From NCBI GenBank assembly GCA_002162685.1, contig MAAQ01000008.1, forward strand, positions 1 to 64,000: a stretch of 64,000 nucleotides of DNA, read 5' to 3'. A program made the translations under genes and the position numbers. This document shows, one piece after another, positions 63,806 to 64,000 of this stretch. The notes beneath the pieces are model-generated. The model was not told the origin of the DNA. It saw only the letters and a program-made list of their open reading frames with translations, and searched no databases. How positions within the stretch are numbered: the stretch's first letter is position 1; each line of letters begins with the position of its first letter. Source of the stretch: Flavobacteriales bacterium 33_180_T64. Lineage in GTDB: Bacteria > Bacteroidota > Bacteroidia > Flavobacteriales > Flavobacteriaceae.

Positions 63806-64000
63806 ATGAACATGGCAAAATTAAATTTTAGAAGCTTACTGCTAATTATAGTTGCATTTTTAACATTGCAAATGAATGCACAAAAAGAAGGAAAGGAAAT
63901 AAAATTGAAAACTATTAAATATGAAATGGTCGTAAATGTAACAACCCAAAAGGCTTGGGATGTATTAAATAGCTATGGTGATATTGGAAGTTTTCATGCA
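63806..64000 (+). CDS. Exported SRPBCC-like protein, 5' part
   Basis: The frame starts at the ATG at 63806 and runs off the window; 65 codons are visible. It begins with a signal peptide (FRSLLLIIVAFLTLQMNA-Q) and goes on with TIKYEMVVNVTTQKAWDVLNSYGDIGSFHA, the opening strand and helix of SRPBCC (START-like) ligand-binding proteins. It is only 8 bp behind the DUF1330-like gene, hence in the same TetR-controlled transcript. Two small exported ligand-binding-type proteins under one TetR suggest a response to a small hydrophobic compound, which is inference. Confidence 0.8.
   Translation, partial: MNMAKLNFRSLLLIIVAFLTLQMNAQKEGKEIKLKTIKYEMVVNVTTQKAWDVLNSYGDIGSFHA

Overview
The window looks like chromosomal DNA of a marine-type Flavobacteriaceae bacterium (phylum Bacteroidota). 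The signs are strongly AT-rich sequence, type IX secretion (T9SS) C-terminal sorting domains, TonB-dependent receptors with STN or CarboxypepD-like N-termini, a FecI/FecR pair, a hybrid two-component system with an AraC output, and several perfect TAnnTTTG (-7) promoter elements. No genus can be named from the sequence alone.

Layout. 1-3149: 3' part of a very large T9SS-secreted adhesin. 3361-14678: housekeeping genes (clpC, gyrA with a TPR gene, NlpC/P60 and thiolase genes, a PgpH-like c-di-AMP phosphodiesterase). 14781-14986: tRNA-Ser(GCU) and tRNA-Pro(UGG). 14985-29023: a roughly 14 kb genomic island inserted at the 3' end of tRNA-Pro. It is bounded by a 17-bp exact repeat of the tRNA 3' end and carries a broken tyrosine-integrase gene next to the tRNA. 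29028-38032: the probable original tRNA terminator, trxB, a PadR/PspC/DUF2807 envelope operon and small conserved genes. 38077-39595: divergent oxyR and dps. 39672-45152: Kazal-like lipoprotein divergent from a FecI-FecR-TonB receptor operon. 45233-53830: DUF2141 gene and the MoxR/DUF58/DUF4350/DUF4129/SpoIIM/RDD cluster. 53981-60302: compact household genes, an ECF sigma pair, a type II NADH dehydrogenase and a YhhN protein. 60444-64000: a TonB-dependent receptor and a TetR-controlled locus that runs off the window.

The part most worth attention is the island. It holds one tightly packed seven-gene minus-strand operon. Its products are a phage-fibre-like protein with a Peptidase_S74 self-cleaving chaperone, a lipoprotein, a membrane protein of unknown type, an OmpA-like peptidoglycan-binding lipoprotein, a protein with YadA-like head repeats, a protein with a dockerin-like duplicated C-terminus, and a T9SS protein that resembles cohesin. 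A hybrid histidine kinase/AraC regulator lies just upstream. TGTAAC half-sites occur both before the operon and before the regulator gene. Together these suggest a horizontally acquired, signal-controlled surface fibre or adhesin apparatus. I do not recognise it as a described system; the functional assignment is inference.

Other regulatory signals: a 20-bp direct repeat and inverted repeat between oxyR and dps, two near-identical TetR operators flanking tetR, short (GATT)n repeats, and a structured intergenic repeat at 59546-59629 that supplies the stop codon of a neighbouring gene.
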